Positions 7,324 through 13,376 of a DNA stretch of 13,785 nucleotides are shown here, piece by piece. Made by a program: the position numbers and the translations under genes. Below the pieces are notes generated by a model. That model made no database searches. It saw only the letters and a list, made by a program, of their open reading frames with translations, and had not been told where the DNA came from. The DNA lies in NCBI GenBank assembly GCA_937915075.1, contig CALDMA010000335.1, positions 1 to 13,785 on the forward strand, read 5' to 3'. Each line of letters begins with the position of its first letter. Positions within the stretch are counted from its first letter, which is position 1. The DNA comes from an uncultured Oscillospiraceae bacterium. Lineage in GTDB: Bacteria; Bacillota; Clostridia; Oscillospirales; Oscillospiraceae.

Positions 7324-8622
7324 ATGAGCATTCTTTTTGAAAACTGCGATCTTCTGCTGCGCGGGGAGAACGGCGGCTACTCGACGCTGCACGGTTTCCT
7401 CGGCGTGCGCGGCGATACCATCGACTACATCGGCGCGGAAAAACCGACGGGGGAGTATGAGGAGCACAAAAGCATGGAGCGGAAGCTGCTCATGCCCGGC
7501 CTCATCAACTGCCACAATCACTCGCCCATGGTGCTGCTGCGCGGCGTGGGCAGCGGCCTGCCTTTGCGGGAGTGGCTGTTCGACAAGGTCTTTCCCATCG
7601 AGGATCGGCTGGTGCCCGCGGATATCGCGGCGGGCAGCCGCCTTGCCATCCTTGAGATGCTGGCGAGCGGCACGACGAGCTTTTCCGATATGTACTTTTT
7701 CCCCGCCGAGACGGTCGCCGCCGTCGCGGAAGCGGGCATGAAAGCGAACATCAGCCGCTGCGTGCAGTGCTTTGATGAAAACCAGACCGTGGAGCAGAAC
7801 ACGCAGATCCCGCAGTCGGTGGAGCTGTTCGAGAAGTGCCACAACGCCGAGAACGGGCGCATCCGCATCGACTTTTCCGTTCACGCGGAGTATACCTGCA
7901 AGCCGCACATCGTCCGTGCCTACAGCGAGCTCTGTAAGGCGCACGGCGGGCGGATGCACATCCATCTCTCCGAAACACATCGCGAGGTGGACGAGTGCAT
8001 CGAGCGCTACGGCAAGTCCCCTGTCGCGTGGTTCGAGGAGCTGGGGACGCTGGACAGTCCCACCGCCGCGGCGCATTGCGTCGCCGTGAGCGACGAGGAC
8101 ATTGCCATTCTGAAGCGCCACGGCGTGAACGTTATCCATAATCCCACGAGCAATCTCAAGCTCGGCAGCGGCTTTGCGCCGGTGCGAAAGCTGATGGATG
8201 CGGGCATCAACCTCGCCCTCGGCACGGACGGCGCGGCAAGCAATAACAACCTGGACATGTTTGAGGAAATGCACCTGGCCGATATCATGCCCTGCGGCTA
8301 CTCCTGTGACCCGACGGCGGTCAGCTCCGCCGAGGTGCTGGACATGGCGACGGTCAACGGCGCGAGGCTGCAGGGACGTGACGACACCGGCGTGCTGGCG
8401 GTGGGGAAGAAGGCGGATATCATTGCGCTCGATTTGGACAAACCCCACCTTTATCCGAACTTCGATACTCCCGCGCTGCTGACCTGCGCGGCCCACTCGT
8501 CCGACGTCTGCATGACGATGGTGGATGGGAGGATCTTGTACGAAAACGGCGAATACAAGACGCTCGACCGCGAGAAGGTATTTTATGAGGCCCGCGCGGC
8601 GGTCAAGCGTCTTTACGCGTAA
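7324..8622 (+). CDS. Amidohydrolase of the MTA/SAH/5'-deoxyadenosine deaminase family
   Basis: A 432-aa zinc-dependent TIM-barrel amidohydrolase (TrzA/MtaD/DadD group, cytoplasmic). Characterised relatives deaminate the adenine of methylthioadenosine, S-adenosylhomocysteine or 5'-deoxyadenosine to hypoxanthine nucleosides. Visible metal and catalytic residues are His64 and His66 (INCHNHSP), His214 and Glu217 (HIHLSE), His251 (AAHCV) and Asp302 (GTDGAASNN). Their order and rough spacing match Thermotoga TM0936 (His55, His57, His200, Glu203, His228, Asp279). The ATG at 7324 is chosen although the frame is open back to 6973, because the upstream part overlaps the activase gene, the terminator and the promoter. 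It is the first gene of a three-gene operon; its stop TAA abuts the Shine-Dalgarno of the next gene (TAAGGAGG). The partners argue for a 5'-deoxy- or 5'-methylthio-adenosine substrate. Other possibilities are guanine or triazine-type deamination; exact substrate specificity is not readable from sequence. Confidence 0.9.
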   Translation: MSILFENCDLLLRGENGGYSTLHGFLGVRGDTIDYIGAEKPTGEYEEHKSMERKLLMPGLINCHNHSPMVLLRGVGSGLPLREWLFDKVFPIEDRLVPADIAAGSRLAILEMLASGTTSFSDMYFFPAETVAAVAEAGMKANISRCVQCFDENQTVEQNTQIPQSVELFEKCHNAENGRIRIDFSVHAEYTCKPHIVRAYSELCKAHGGRMHIHLSETHREVDECIERYGKSPVAWFEELGTLDSPTAAAHCVAVSDEDIAILKRHGVNVIHNPTSNLKLGSGFAPVRKLMDAGINLALGTDGAASNNNLDMFEEMHLADIMPCGYSCDPTAVSSAEVLDMATVNGARLQGRDDTGVLAVGKKADIIALDLDKPHLYPNFDTPALLTCAAHSSDVCMTMVDGRILYENGEYKTLDREKVFYEARAAVKRLYA

Positions 8623-8633
8623 GGAGGAGAACG

Positions 8634-9698
8634 ATGCAGAGAGCGGATCACGATTTGGCATTCATGCTGCAATATGAAAACATCGCGTGGTACGAGGATG
8701 GTAAAGTAAAAATACTTGACCGCCGTATCTATCCCGCGAAGGTCGAATTTGTCACCTGCCATACCCATCAGGAGGTCGCGCAGGCCATCACCGACATGGT
8801 GACGCAGAGCGCGGGACCGTATACCGCCGTGCCGATGGGCATGGCGCTCGCGGCGCATGAGTGCCGTGATAAGACCGCCGCGGAGCAGATGGAATATCTG
8901 CGGAAGGCGGCGCACACCATTTCCCACGCGCGGCCCACGACGGTCAAGCGCATGGCGCTTTTGTGCGACCTCTGCCTTGCCGAGGCCGAGCGCGCCCTCG
9001 CCGCGGGCGAGGACACGGCGCAGGCCATCGTGAAAAAAACGGTCGAGCTGAACAACACCCGCTACGAGCGTGTGGCGAGGATCGGCAAGTACCTTGTCGA
9101 TCTGTTCCCCGAGAACGGCACGGTGATGACGCACTGCTTTGCCGAGACCATCGTCGGCATGATGCTGCGCGAATGCAGCGAGAGAGGAAAGCATATCCGT
9201 CTCTTCTGCCCCGAGACGCGCCCCTATTTTCAGGGCGCGCGTCTGACCGCAACGGTCTGCCGCGACATGGGCTTCGATGTCACCGTCATCTCCGACAATA
9301 TGCCGGCCTTCGTCATGCAGCGCGAGGGCGTGGATGTGTTCACCACCGCCGCCGACGCCATCTGCTGCGACGGTCATGTGGTCAACAAGGTCGGTACGTT
9401 CCAGAACGCTATCGTGGCCAAGTACATGGGCATCCCGTACTTTGTCACCGGCGCGCCCGATCAGGGGCATCCGACCGTGGACACGGTCCACATTGAGATG
9501 CGCGACCCAAACTTCACCCTGCAGGCCATGGGCGTGCGCACGGCGGCGGAGGGCGTGAAGGGCTACTATCCCGCCTTCGATATCACGCCGCCGCATCTGG
9601 TCTCCGGTGTGGTGACCGACCTCGGCATCTATTCGCCCTACGATCTGCACCGCTACTTCACCGACGGGCACATCGACGAGCACAACCTTGTGGTGTGA
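8634..9698 (+). CDS. MtnA-like aldose-1-phosphate isomerase (eIF2B-alpha/MtnA family)
   Basis: A 354-aa relative of methylthioribose-1-phosphate isomerase, which converts 5-methylthioribose-1-P to the ribulose-1-P form; the DrdI branch does the same with 5-deoxyribose-1-P. The N-terminal KILDRRIYP resembles the family opening. The catalytic pair is kept: Cys168 in VMTHCFAE (MtnA THCNAG) and Asp241 in AADAICCDGHVVNKVGT (MtnA GADRI...NGDV.NKIGT), comparable to Cys160/Asp240 of B. subtilis MtnA. ARPTT near residue 100 keeps the Arg of the family RPT motif. The phosphate-site loop normally reading RGAPAIG is replaced by a divergent SAGPYTAVPMG stretch (about 59-69), so the substrate may differ from classic MtnA. 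The ATG lies 11 nt after the deaminase stop behind GGAGGAG, which suggests translational coupling. Family membership is firm; the substrate is inferred from the operon. Confidence 0.85.
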   Translation: MQRADHDLAFMLQYENIAWYEDGKVKILDRRIYPAKVEFVTCHTHQEVAQAITDMVTQSAGPYTAVPMGMALAAHECRDKTAAEQMEYLRKAAHTISHARPTTVKRMALLCDLCLAEAERALAAGEDTAQAIVKKTVELNNTRYERVARIGKYLVDLFPENGTVMTHCFAETIVGMMLRECSERGKHIRLFCPETRPYFQGARLTATVCRDMGFDVTVISDNMPAFVMQREGVDVFTTAADAICCDGHVVNKVGTFQNAIVAKYMGIPYFVTGAPDQGHPTVDTVHIEMRDPNFTLQAMGVRTAAEGVKGYYPAFDITPPHLVSGVVTDLGIYSPYDLHRYFTDGHIDEHNLVV

Positions 9699-9709
9699 GG
9701 AGGGAGACG

Positions 9710-10312
9710 ATGAAAACGATCACAGAGCTGCGGCAGGAGATTGTGGACCGTTCCCTGCAGGCCTTTCATGAGGGACTGTTTTCCGGCACGAGCGGGAATA
9801 TGAGCTGCTATCTGCGCGAGGAAGACCTCATGCTCATTACGCCGACCTCGGTGCGCTACGACGTGATGCGCGCGGAGGACATCGTGGTCCTGCGGCTCGA
9901 CGGTACGGTGGTCGAGGGACATCTGAAGCCCTCGAGCGAGTGGCGGATGCACGCGGCGGTGTACGAGGGCTGCCCCGATGTGAACGCCGTGTTCCACACC
10001 CATTCGCCCTACGCCACGGCCTTTGCCGTGAACCACCAGACCATCCCCGCCGTGCTGATCGAGGCGCTGGTGTTCCTCGGCGGCGATATCCGCTGCGCGG
10101 ACTACGCGACGCCCGGCACGAAGGAGGTCGGACTGAACGCGGTCCCGGCGCTTGAGGGACGCAGGGGCTGCACGCTCGCGAACCACGGCGTGCTCGCCGT
10201 GGGCGGCGACCTCGCACAGGCGTATCTCAACGCCGAGTACATCGAGGATGTGGCGAAGATCTACACCATCGCCCGCTCCGTCGGCACACCGGTAGAGCTG
10301 AAAAACCTATAA
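9710..10312 (+). CDS. Class II aldolase of the L-fuculose-phosphate aldolase type
   Basis: A 200-aa zinc-dependent class II aldolase/adducin-family enzyme that cleaves ketose-1-phosphates into DHAP and an aldehyde. Motifs are GTSGNMS at the N terminus, SSEWRMHAAVY with the catalytic acid/base Glu77, HTHSPYATA with zinc ligands His96 and His98, and LANHGVLAVG with His159. Each sits exactly four residues beyond E. coli FucA (Glu73, His92, His94, His155). The retained Glu and FucA-like context favour an aldolase over the related MtnB dehydratase. The start is the ATG at 9710, not the GTG at 9695, because GAGGAGGGAG at 9698-9707 is its Shine-Dalgarno and the GTG lies inside the upstream gene. The gap to the isomerase is 11 nt, with TGAGGAGG at the junction. 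In this operon the likely substrate is 5-deoxyribulose-1-P or 5-methylthioribulose-1-P (inference); fuculose-1-P or another sugar phosphate remains possible. Confidence 0.88.
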   Translation: MKTITELRQEIVDRSLQAFHEGLFSGTSGNMSCYLREEDLMLITPTSVRYDVMRAEDIVVLRLDGTVVEGHLKPSSEWRMHAAVYEGCPDVNAVFHTHSPYATAFAVNHQTIPAVLIEALVFLGGDIRCADYATPGTKEVGLNAVPALEGRRGCTLANHGVLAVGGDLAQAYLNAEYIEDVAKIYTIARSVGTPVELKNL

Positions 10313-10348
10313 AAAGCAGGAGAGTCGTTCCATTTGGAACGGCTCTCC
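10311..10348 (-). terminator. Terminator of thiT (- strand)
   Basis: Read on the minus strand, a 13-bp stem (10348-10336 with 10331-10319, one G-T wobble) with a 4-nt loop is followed by TGC and five T (10315-10311). It lies 37 nt after the thiT stop. The same hairpin in + RNA follows the aldolase stop but has no U-tract there. Confidence 0.75.
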
Positions 10349-10360
10349 CGACAGCTGCCG

Positions 10361-10386
10361 GCGGGGAGAGGGATTCCCGCTTTTTT
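10361..10386 (+). terminator. Terminator of the salvage operon (+ strand)
   Basis: A 7-bp stem, with one G-T wobble, pairs GCGGGGA (10361-10367) with TTCCCGC (10374-10380), followed directly by six T (10381-10386). It ends the deaminase-isomerase-aldolase transcript. Its T-run overlaps the last codon and stop of the convergent thiT gene. Confidence 0.8.
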
Positions 10387-10969
10387 AGAGCTCAGGGCCC
10401 TGATTCTTCCTTGCCGCGGCGACTGCTTCCTGCGGCGCAAAGTAGCGGGACAGCGGGCGGTAGAGCAGCGCGGTGATGATGAGGCAGAGCACCATGTCGA
10501 TGAACACATAGCTGCCGTTGTAGACGGCGGAATAGAGGTAGGGATTGGCAAAGGTCGTGTTGAACAGCACGGTCGGCTCATAGATGCGGTAGATGGTCAC
10601 GCCGCTGATGAAGTGGACGATGAAGCGGCATACGCAGCCGACGACCGTGCCGACAAAGATGCCGCCCTTCTGCTTGCGGAACAGACAGGCTACGCCCAGC
10701 ACGCCGAAGGCGAGCACATAGTCGAGCAGCATCGAGGTCGGGCCCCATGCGTAAGCGCCGTCGAAAATGAGCTGCAGAAGGCCGTAAGCGAAGGAGGCGA
10801 GGAAGCTCTCCTTGCAGCCCCAGCGGGCGCAGTAGAGAAAGATCGGCAGCATACCGATGCACACGCTGCCGCCCTGCGGCAGCTCAAGAAGCTTGACATA
10901 GCTCAGCGCGGTGGCGGCGGCCACCATCAGTGCGCCCTCGGTGAGGGCGCGGGTCTTGGTTTGGGTCAT
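10385..10969 (-). CDS. thiT: Thiamine transporter substrate-binding subunit ThiT (ECF S component)
   Basis: A 194-aa integral membrane protein of the ECF transporter family. ThiT binds thiamine and docks with the shared energising module EcfT-EcfA-EcfA', which is not encoded here. Five to six hydrophobic helices are seen. The family signature LELPQGGSVCIGMLPIFLYCARWG is at 28-51, followed by GLLQLIFDG, LLDYVLAF (82-89), RFIVHFISG with His119, and YNGSY with Tyr150 and Asn151. His119, Tyr150 and Asn151 match in type the thiamine contacts known from Lactococcus ThiT. The start is the ATG at 10969-10967 with GGAG at 10980-10977. The longer open frame back to 11050 would translate the riboswitch terminator and is rejected. 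The TPP riboswitch just upstream independently supports a thiamine role. It converges with the aldolase and diverges from thiN. Confidence 0.94.
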   Translation of the reverse strand: MTQTKTRALTEGALMVAAATALSYVKLLELPQGGSVCIGMLPIFLYCARWGCKESFLASFAYGLLQLIFDGAYAWGPTSMLLDYVLAFGVLGVACLFRKQKGGIFVGTVVGCVCRFIVHFISGVTIYRIYEPTVLFNTTFANPYLYSAVYNGSYVFIDMVLCLIITALLYRPLSRYFAPQEAVAAARKNQGPEL

Positions 10970-11015
10970 GGTTTTTCTCCTGCTTTCTGAAAAGATCAAC
11001 CCCAATGGTCCGATG

Positions 11016-11050
11016 AAAAATGCCGCATTGCGGCGATCGCAATGCGGCAT
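11016..11050 (-). terminator. Intrinsic terminator of the TPP riboswitch
   Basis: On the minus strand a perfect 13-bp stem pairs 11050-11038 with 11032-11020 around a 5-nt loop, followed by a T-run at 11020-11016. It lies between the aptamer and the thiT start, so it is the expression platform: ligand-bound aptamer should favour termination. The bases read CGCATT (11046-11041) in the 5' arm can alternatively pair with AATGCG at 11073-11068 in the 3' strand of aptamer helix P1. Confidence 0.92.
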
Positions 11051-11070
11051 ACCTCATCAATATCCTTCGC

Positions 11071-11163
11071 ATTCCTACGCCGGCATTACCCGGATCAGGT
11101 TCGAGGGACTGGGACGGCGTTACGCCCCGATCTCAGCCGGCTTGCGCCAGCGCCCCTTGGAAT
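11071..11163 (-). promoter_or_regulatory. TPP riboswitch (THI-box aptamer) upstream of thiT
   Basis: Conserved THI-box segments are readable on the minus strand in the right order: AAGGGGCGC at the 5' side, CTGAGA (11136-11131), ACCTGATC (11100-11093) and GGGTAATGCCGGCG (11091-11078), followed by TAGGAATG. Helix P1 closes as ATTCC (11163-11159) with GGAAT (11075-11071). It binds thiamine pyrophosphate and here controls a downstream transcription terminator, shutting off thiT when TPP is plentiful. The aptamer begins about 5 nt after the predicted transcription start. Confidence 0.96.
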
Positions 11164-11174
11164 TGTCGAGCTTT

Positions 11175-11202
11175 ATTATAGGTTTTTGAACAGGTTTGTC
11201 AA
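11175..11202 (-). promoter_or_regulatory. Consensus sigma-A promoter of the riboswitch-thiT transcript
   Basis: The minus strand has a perfect TTGACA (11202-11197), a 16-bp spacer and a perfect TATAAT (11180-11175). The start would be near 11168, directly at the base of the aptamer. A consensus promoter implies constitutive initiation, with control left to the riboswitch. Confidence 0.92.
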
Positions 11203-11228
11203 GGGGCAACTTGCACATATTTTGCGGC

Positions 11229-11257
11229 TTGCCATCGCGCGCGGCTTACGGTACAAT
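11229..11257 (+). promoter_or_regulatory. Promoter of thiN
   Basis: TTGCCA (11229-11234), a 17-bp spacer and TACAAT (11252-11257) lie upstream of thiN. The transcript would start near 11264, leaving a leader of about 27 nt without room for a riboswitch. It is divergent from the thiT promoter, with the two -35 boxes 26 bp apart. Confidence 0.75.
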
Positions 11258-11290
11258 AAAAATCACAAACCATCCCGGGGAGGGAAAACC

Positions 11291-11929
11291 ATGAAACGCT
11301 GCTTTATCTACGCCGCGGGCACCTTCTACGGTCTGCGGGAGCGGCCACGCGAGGGCGATCTTCAGATCGCCGCGGACGCGGGGCTGCATCTGTGCGAGCG
11401 CCTTGACATCAGACCGGACATCGTGCTCGGCGATTTCGACTCCATGGACGTCCGGGAAGCGCCGGCGGACTGCATCCGGGTGCCGGTCGAGAAGGACGAC
11501 ACCGACACCATGCTCGCGCTCCGCGAAGGACTGCGCCGCGGCTGCGATACCTTCTATCTCTATGGCGCGACGGGCGGCGCGCGGCTCGATCACACGCTCG
11601 CCAATCTCCAGTCGCTTGCCTTTCTCCTGCGTCACGGTGCGCGGGGGTATCTCTACGACCGCGACTTTGTTTACACGGCGATCGAAAACGAAACGCTCAC
11701 GCTCGAGCGTGAGGTGGACTGGGGCATCGTCTCGCTCTTCAGCATGGGCGACCGCGCCGAGCACATCACGCTCGAGGGGCTGCAATATCCGCTCACGGAC
11801 GGGACGATCGACTGCGGTTTCCCGATCGGCGTGAGCAATCACATCATCGCGCCGTCGGCGCGCATCACTGTGGGGTGCGGACCGCTGCTCATCGGCTGGG
11901 AGCTGCCGAAATTGGAAGGGGAAGAGTAA
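11291..11929 (+). CDS. thiN: Thiamine pyrophosphokinase (thiamine diphosphokinase)
   Basis: A 212-aa cytoplasmic enzyme that transfers pyrophosphate from ATP to thiamine, giving thiamine pyrophosphate. The length fits the bacterial TPK/YloS family. Motifs are AADAG near 28-31, LGDFDS at 46-51 (metal/ATP-binding acidic cluster), EKDDTDTMLAL at 67-77, GATGGARLDHTLANL at 92-106, and GFPIGVSNH at 176-184 in the C-terminal thiamine-binding half. The ATG at 11291 has GGGGAGGG at 11277-11284 as ribosome binding site. The frame is open upstream to 11042, but that stretch is the riboswitch and two promoters. It is divergent from thiT, pairing thiamine uptake with activation, yet it has no TPP switch of its own. 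Confidence 0.96.
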   Translation: MKRCFIYAAGTFYGLRERPREGDLQIAADAGLHLCERLDIRPDIVLGDFDSMDVREAPADCIRVPVEKDDTDTMLALREGLRRGCDTFYLYGATGGARLDHTLANLQSLAFLLRHGARGYLYDRDFVYTAIENETLTLEREVDWGIVSLFSMGDRAEHITLEGLQYPLTDGTIDCGFPIGVSNHIIAPSARITVGCGPLLIGWELPKLEGEE

Positions 11930-11932
11930 AAT

Positions 11933-11947
11933 TCTCGCACGGCGAGA
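11933..11947 (+). other. Small hairpin after thiN
   Basis: TCTCGC (11933-11938) pairs with GCGAGA (11942-11947) around a 3-nt loop, 3 nt after the thiN stop. No T-run follows, so termination there would be weak at best. thiN and the downstream HTH gene may be partly cotranscribed. Confidence 0.3.
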
Positions 11948-11966
11948 GACAGTCCCGCTCCGTTGG

Positions 11967-11996
11967 GTGGCATTCTCTCTGACGCGGCGGTAGAAT
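11967..11996 (+). promoter_or_regulatory. Weak candidate promoter of the HTH-membrane protein gene
   Basis: TAGAAT at 11991-11996 is a good -10 match. The best -35 is GTGGCA at 11967-11972 (4 of 6) with an 18-bp spacer. It lies in the 101-nt gap between thiN and the HTH gene, which otherwise contains only a small hairpin and the AAAGGAGGT ribosome binding site at 12014-12022. Confidence 0.35.
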
Positions 11997-12030
11997 CGGG
12001 CCATCCAAAGACCAAAAGGAGGTCGCTTTT

Positions 12031-13323
12031 ATGGAAAAGAAAACGATGGGCAGCTTCCTCGCGGCCCTGCGCCGCGCAAACGGCATGACGCAGAAGGAGC
12101 TGGCGGAACGGCTGAACGTGTCGGACAAATCCGTTTCGCGCTGGGAACGCGACGAAGGCGCGCCGGACCTTTCGCTCATTCCGGTCATCGCGGAGGTGTT
12201 CGGTGTGACCTGCGACGAGCTGCTGCGCGGCGAACGCGCCGCAGCGGGGGCGGAGGACGCCGTGCCGCAGACCTCGCCCAAGGCGGAGCAGCAGCGCAGG
12301 CACCTGCTCGCGTCAAGCCTTTCCCGCTTCCGCTCCCGCTGCTGCATCTCGCTGGCCTGCTCCTTCGGGGGCTTTCTGGTCGCCATAGCCTTCAACAGCG
12401 CGCTGGAGCGGGCGCTGCTCGGCTTCTTCCTCGGCGCGGTGTTCTTTGTTGCGGCGGCCGCCGTTGAGACCGTGCAGCTCAATGCAGCGCTCCTTGCCAT
12501 ACACGACGAGGAGGGGGAGGACGTGGACGCCTTCCGCCGCGCGGTCGTCCGCGGCGCGGAGCGGACCTACGGGGCCGCGTGGGTGCTCTTTGCCTGCACG
12601 CTGCCGCTGCTGTGGGCGTTTCATCCGGTCACGATAAACGGCTTCACCGCCAGCCGCACGGGCGTCGGGATCTCGCTCACGTTCTGGCAGGCGGCGCTTG
12701 TGCTGCTCGCCGCGGTGCTGATCGCTTTTTTTGCTGTGCGGCTCGTCGAGCGGCGGCTGGTGAAAAAGAGATTCCTCCCGCCGGAGGAGAAAACGGAGGC
12801 GCAGCGCAAAAACGACAGGCTCCTGCGCACCACAGCGCTCGCGCTCTGCGCGGCGCTGGCGCTGAGCGCCTTTATCAACCGCGCGCTTGTCGGCTTCGGC
12901 GACACAAGGCGGCTCGCCGAGGGCGTGGAGTTCACGGACTTTGACTCATTCAAGCGCTATATGCGAAAGCCCGTCAAGCCGACCTATGACAGCGGCGGAG
13001 GGTTTGCGACGGAGACCGCCGTTGCCGAAAGCCCGCTCTACTACGAGAATGACACGCCGATCTACCGCTCGCAGACCGAGGGCGCGACCATTGAGGACGA
13101 CAACGGAAATGTGCTCTGCAACTTCATCTGGCGCAACCGCTCGGTCGTTTTCTGGCGGACAGGGCCAAAGGCGGACGGCTATCTGCCGGTGACCGTCTAC
13201 ACGCAGGAGGCGATGTCGCTGGCACGGCAGAAGGCACAGCACATCAACACTTTGTTTTATGGCGTCTATGCTGTCGAGGTCATCGCCGCGGTGACATACT
13301 ATCTCCGTAAGCGCGAAAGGTAA
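12031..13323 (+). CDS. XRE-type HTH regulator fused to a six-helix membrane protein
   Basis: A 430-aa protein with an N-terminal lambda-repressor-like HTH domain (about 6-66; MTQKELAERLNVSDKSVSRWERDEGAPDL at 19-47 is the core). A short linker leads to six hydrophobic segments at about 103-122, 127-148, 180-198, 217-238, 265-286 and 405-425. Positively charged stretches (KKRF near 245, RKRER at the end) put both termini in the cytoplasm. That leaves residues about 287-404 as an outside domain of roughly 118 aa, rich in Asp, Glu, Tyr and Thr. I recognise no named domain there. It could be a membrane-tethered one-component regulator sensing an envelope or external signal. There is no obvious protease site, kinase or ligand-binding motif. 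The ATG has a near-perfect AAAGGAGGT ribosome binding site. No adjacent target gene is obvious; autoregulation is possible. The HTH is certain and the topology is inferred. Confidence 0.85.
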   Translation: MEKKTMGSFLAALRRANGMTQKELAERLNVSDKSVSRWERDEGAPDLSLIPVIAEVFGVTCDELLRGERAAAGAEDAVPQTSPKAEQQRRHLLASSLSRFRSRCCISLACSFGGFLVAIAFNSALERALLGFFLGAVFFVAAAAVETVQLNAALLAIHDEEGEDVDAFRRAVVRGAERTYGAAWVLFACTLPLLWAFHPVTINGFTASRTGVGISLTFWQAALVLLAAVLIAFFAVRLVERRLVKKRFLPPEEKTEAQRKNDRLLRTTALALCAALALSAFINRALVGFGDTRRLAEGVEFTDFDSFKRYMRKPVKPTYDSGGGFATETAVAESPLYYENDTPIYRSQTEGATIEDDNGNVLCNFIWRNRSVVFWRTGPKADGYLPVTVYTQEAMSLARQKAQHINTLFYGVYAVEVIAAVTYYLRKRER

Positions 13324-13336
13324 AAAAAGAACAAAG

Positions 13337-13365
13337 AGAAAGCGCAGCCGCTGGCTGCGCTTTCC
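13337..13365. terminator. Shared terminator between the convergent HTH gene and murI
   Basis: A hairpin pairs 13338-13349 with 13353-13364 (about 12 bp, core AGCGCAGCC/GGCTGCGCT) around a 3-nt loop in the 53-nt gap between the two convergent genes. On + it is followed by the imperfect T-run TTTCCTTATG. On - it is followed by CTCTTTGTTC and seven T. It probably terminates both genes. Confidence 0.75.
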
Positions 13366-13376
13366 TTATGCTGTTT

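Noticed and set aside
7303..9683. Two minus-strand open frames (452 and 356 codons) opposite the deaminase and isomerase.
   Set aside because: They are antisense shadows of confirmed genes, with no ribosome binding site or recognisable domain.
9695..9709. A GTG start for the aldolase five codons upstream.
   Set aside because: The extra codons are the Shine-Dalgarno sequence of the ATG at 9710, and the GTG overlaps the isomerase stop.
10334..10990. A 218-codon plus-strand open frame opposite thiT.
   Set aside because: It is antisense to the membrane protein ThiT and begins between the two terminators; the Glu, Ala and His-rich translation is typical of the shadow of a hydrophobic gene.
10970..11050. 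An upstream start for thiT adding 27 residues.
   Set aside because: The extension translates the riboswitch terminator; the ATG at 10969 has a proper ribosome binding site and the family N terminus.
11042..11290. An upstream start for thiN adding 83 residues.
   Set aside because: The stretch holds the TPP aptamer on the opposite strand and both divergent promoters; the ATG at 11291 begins the conserved protein.
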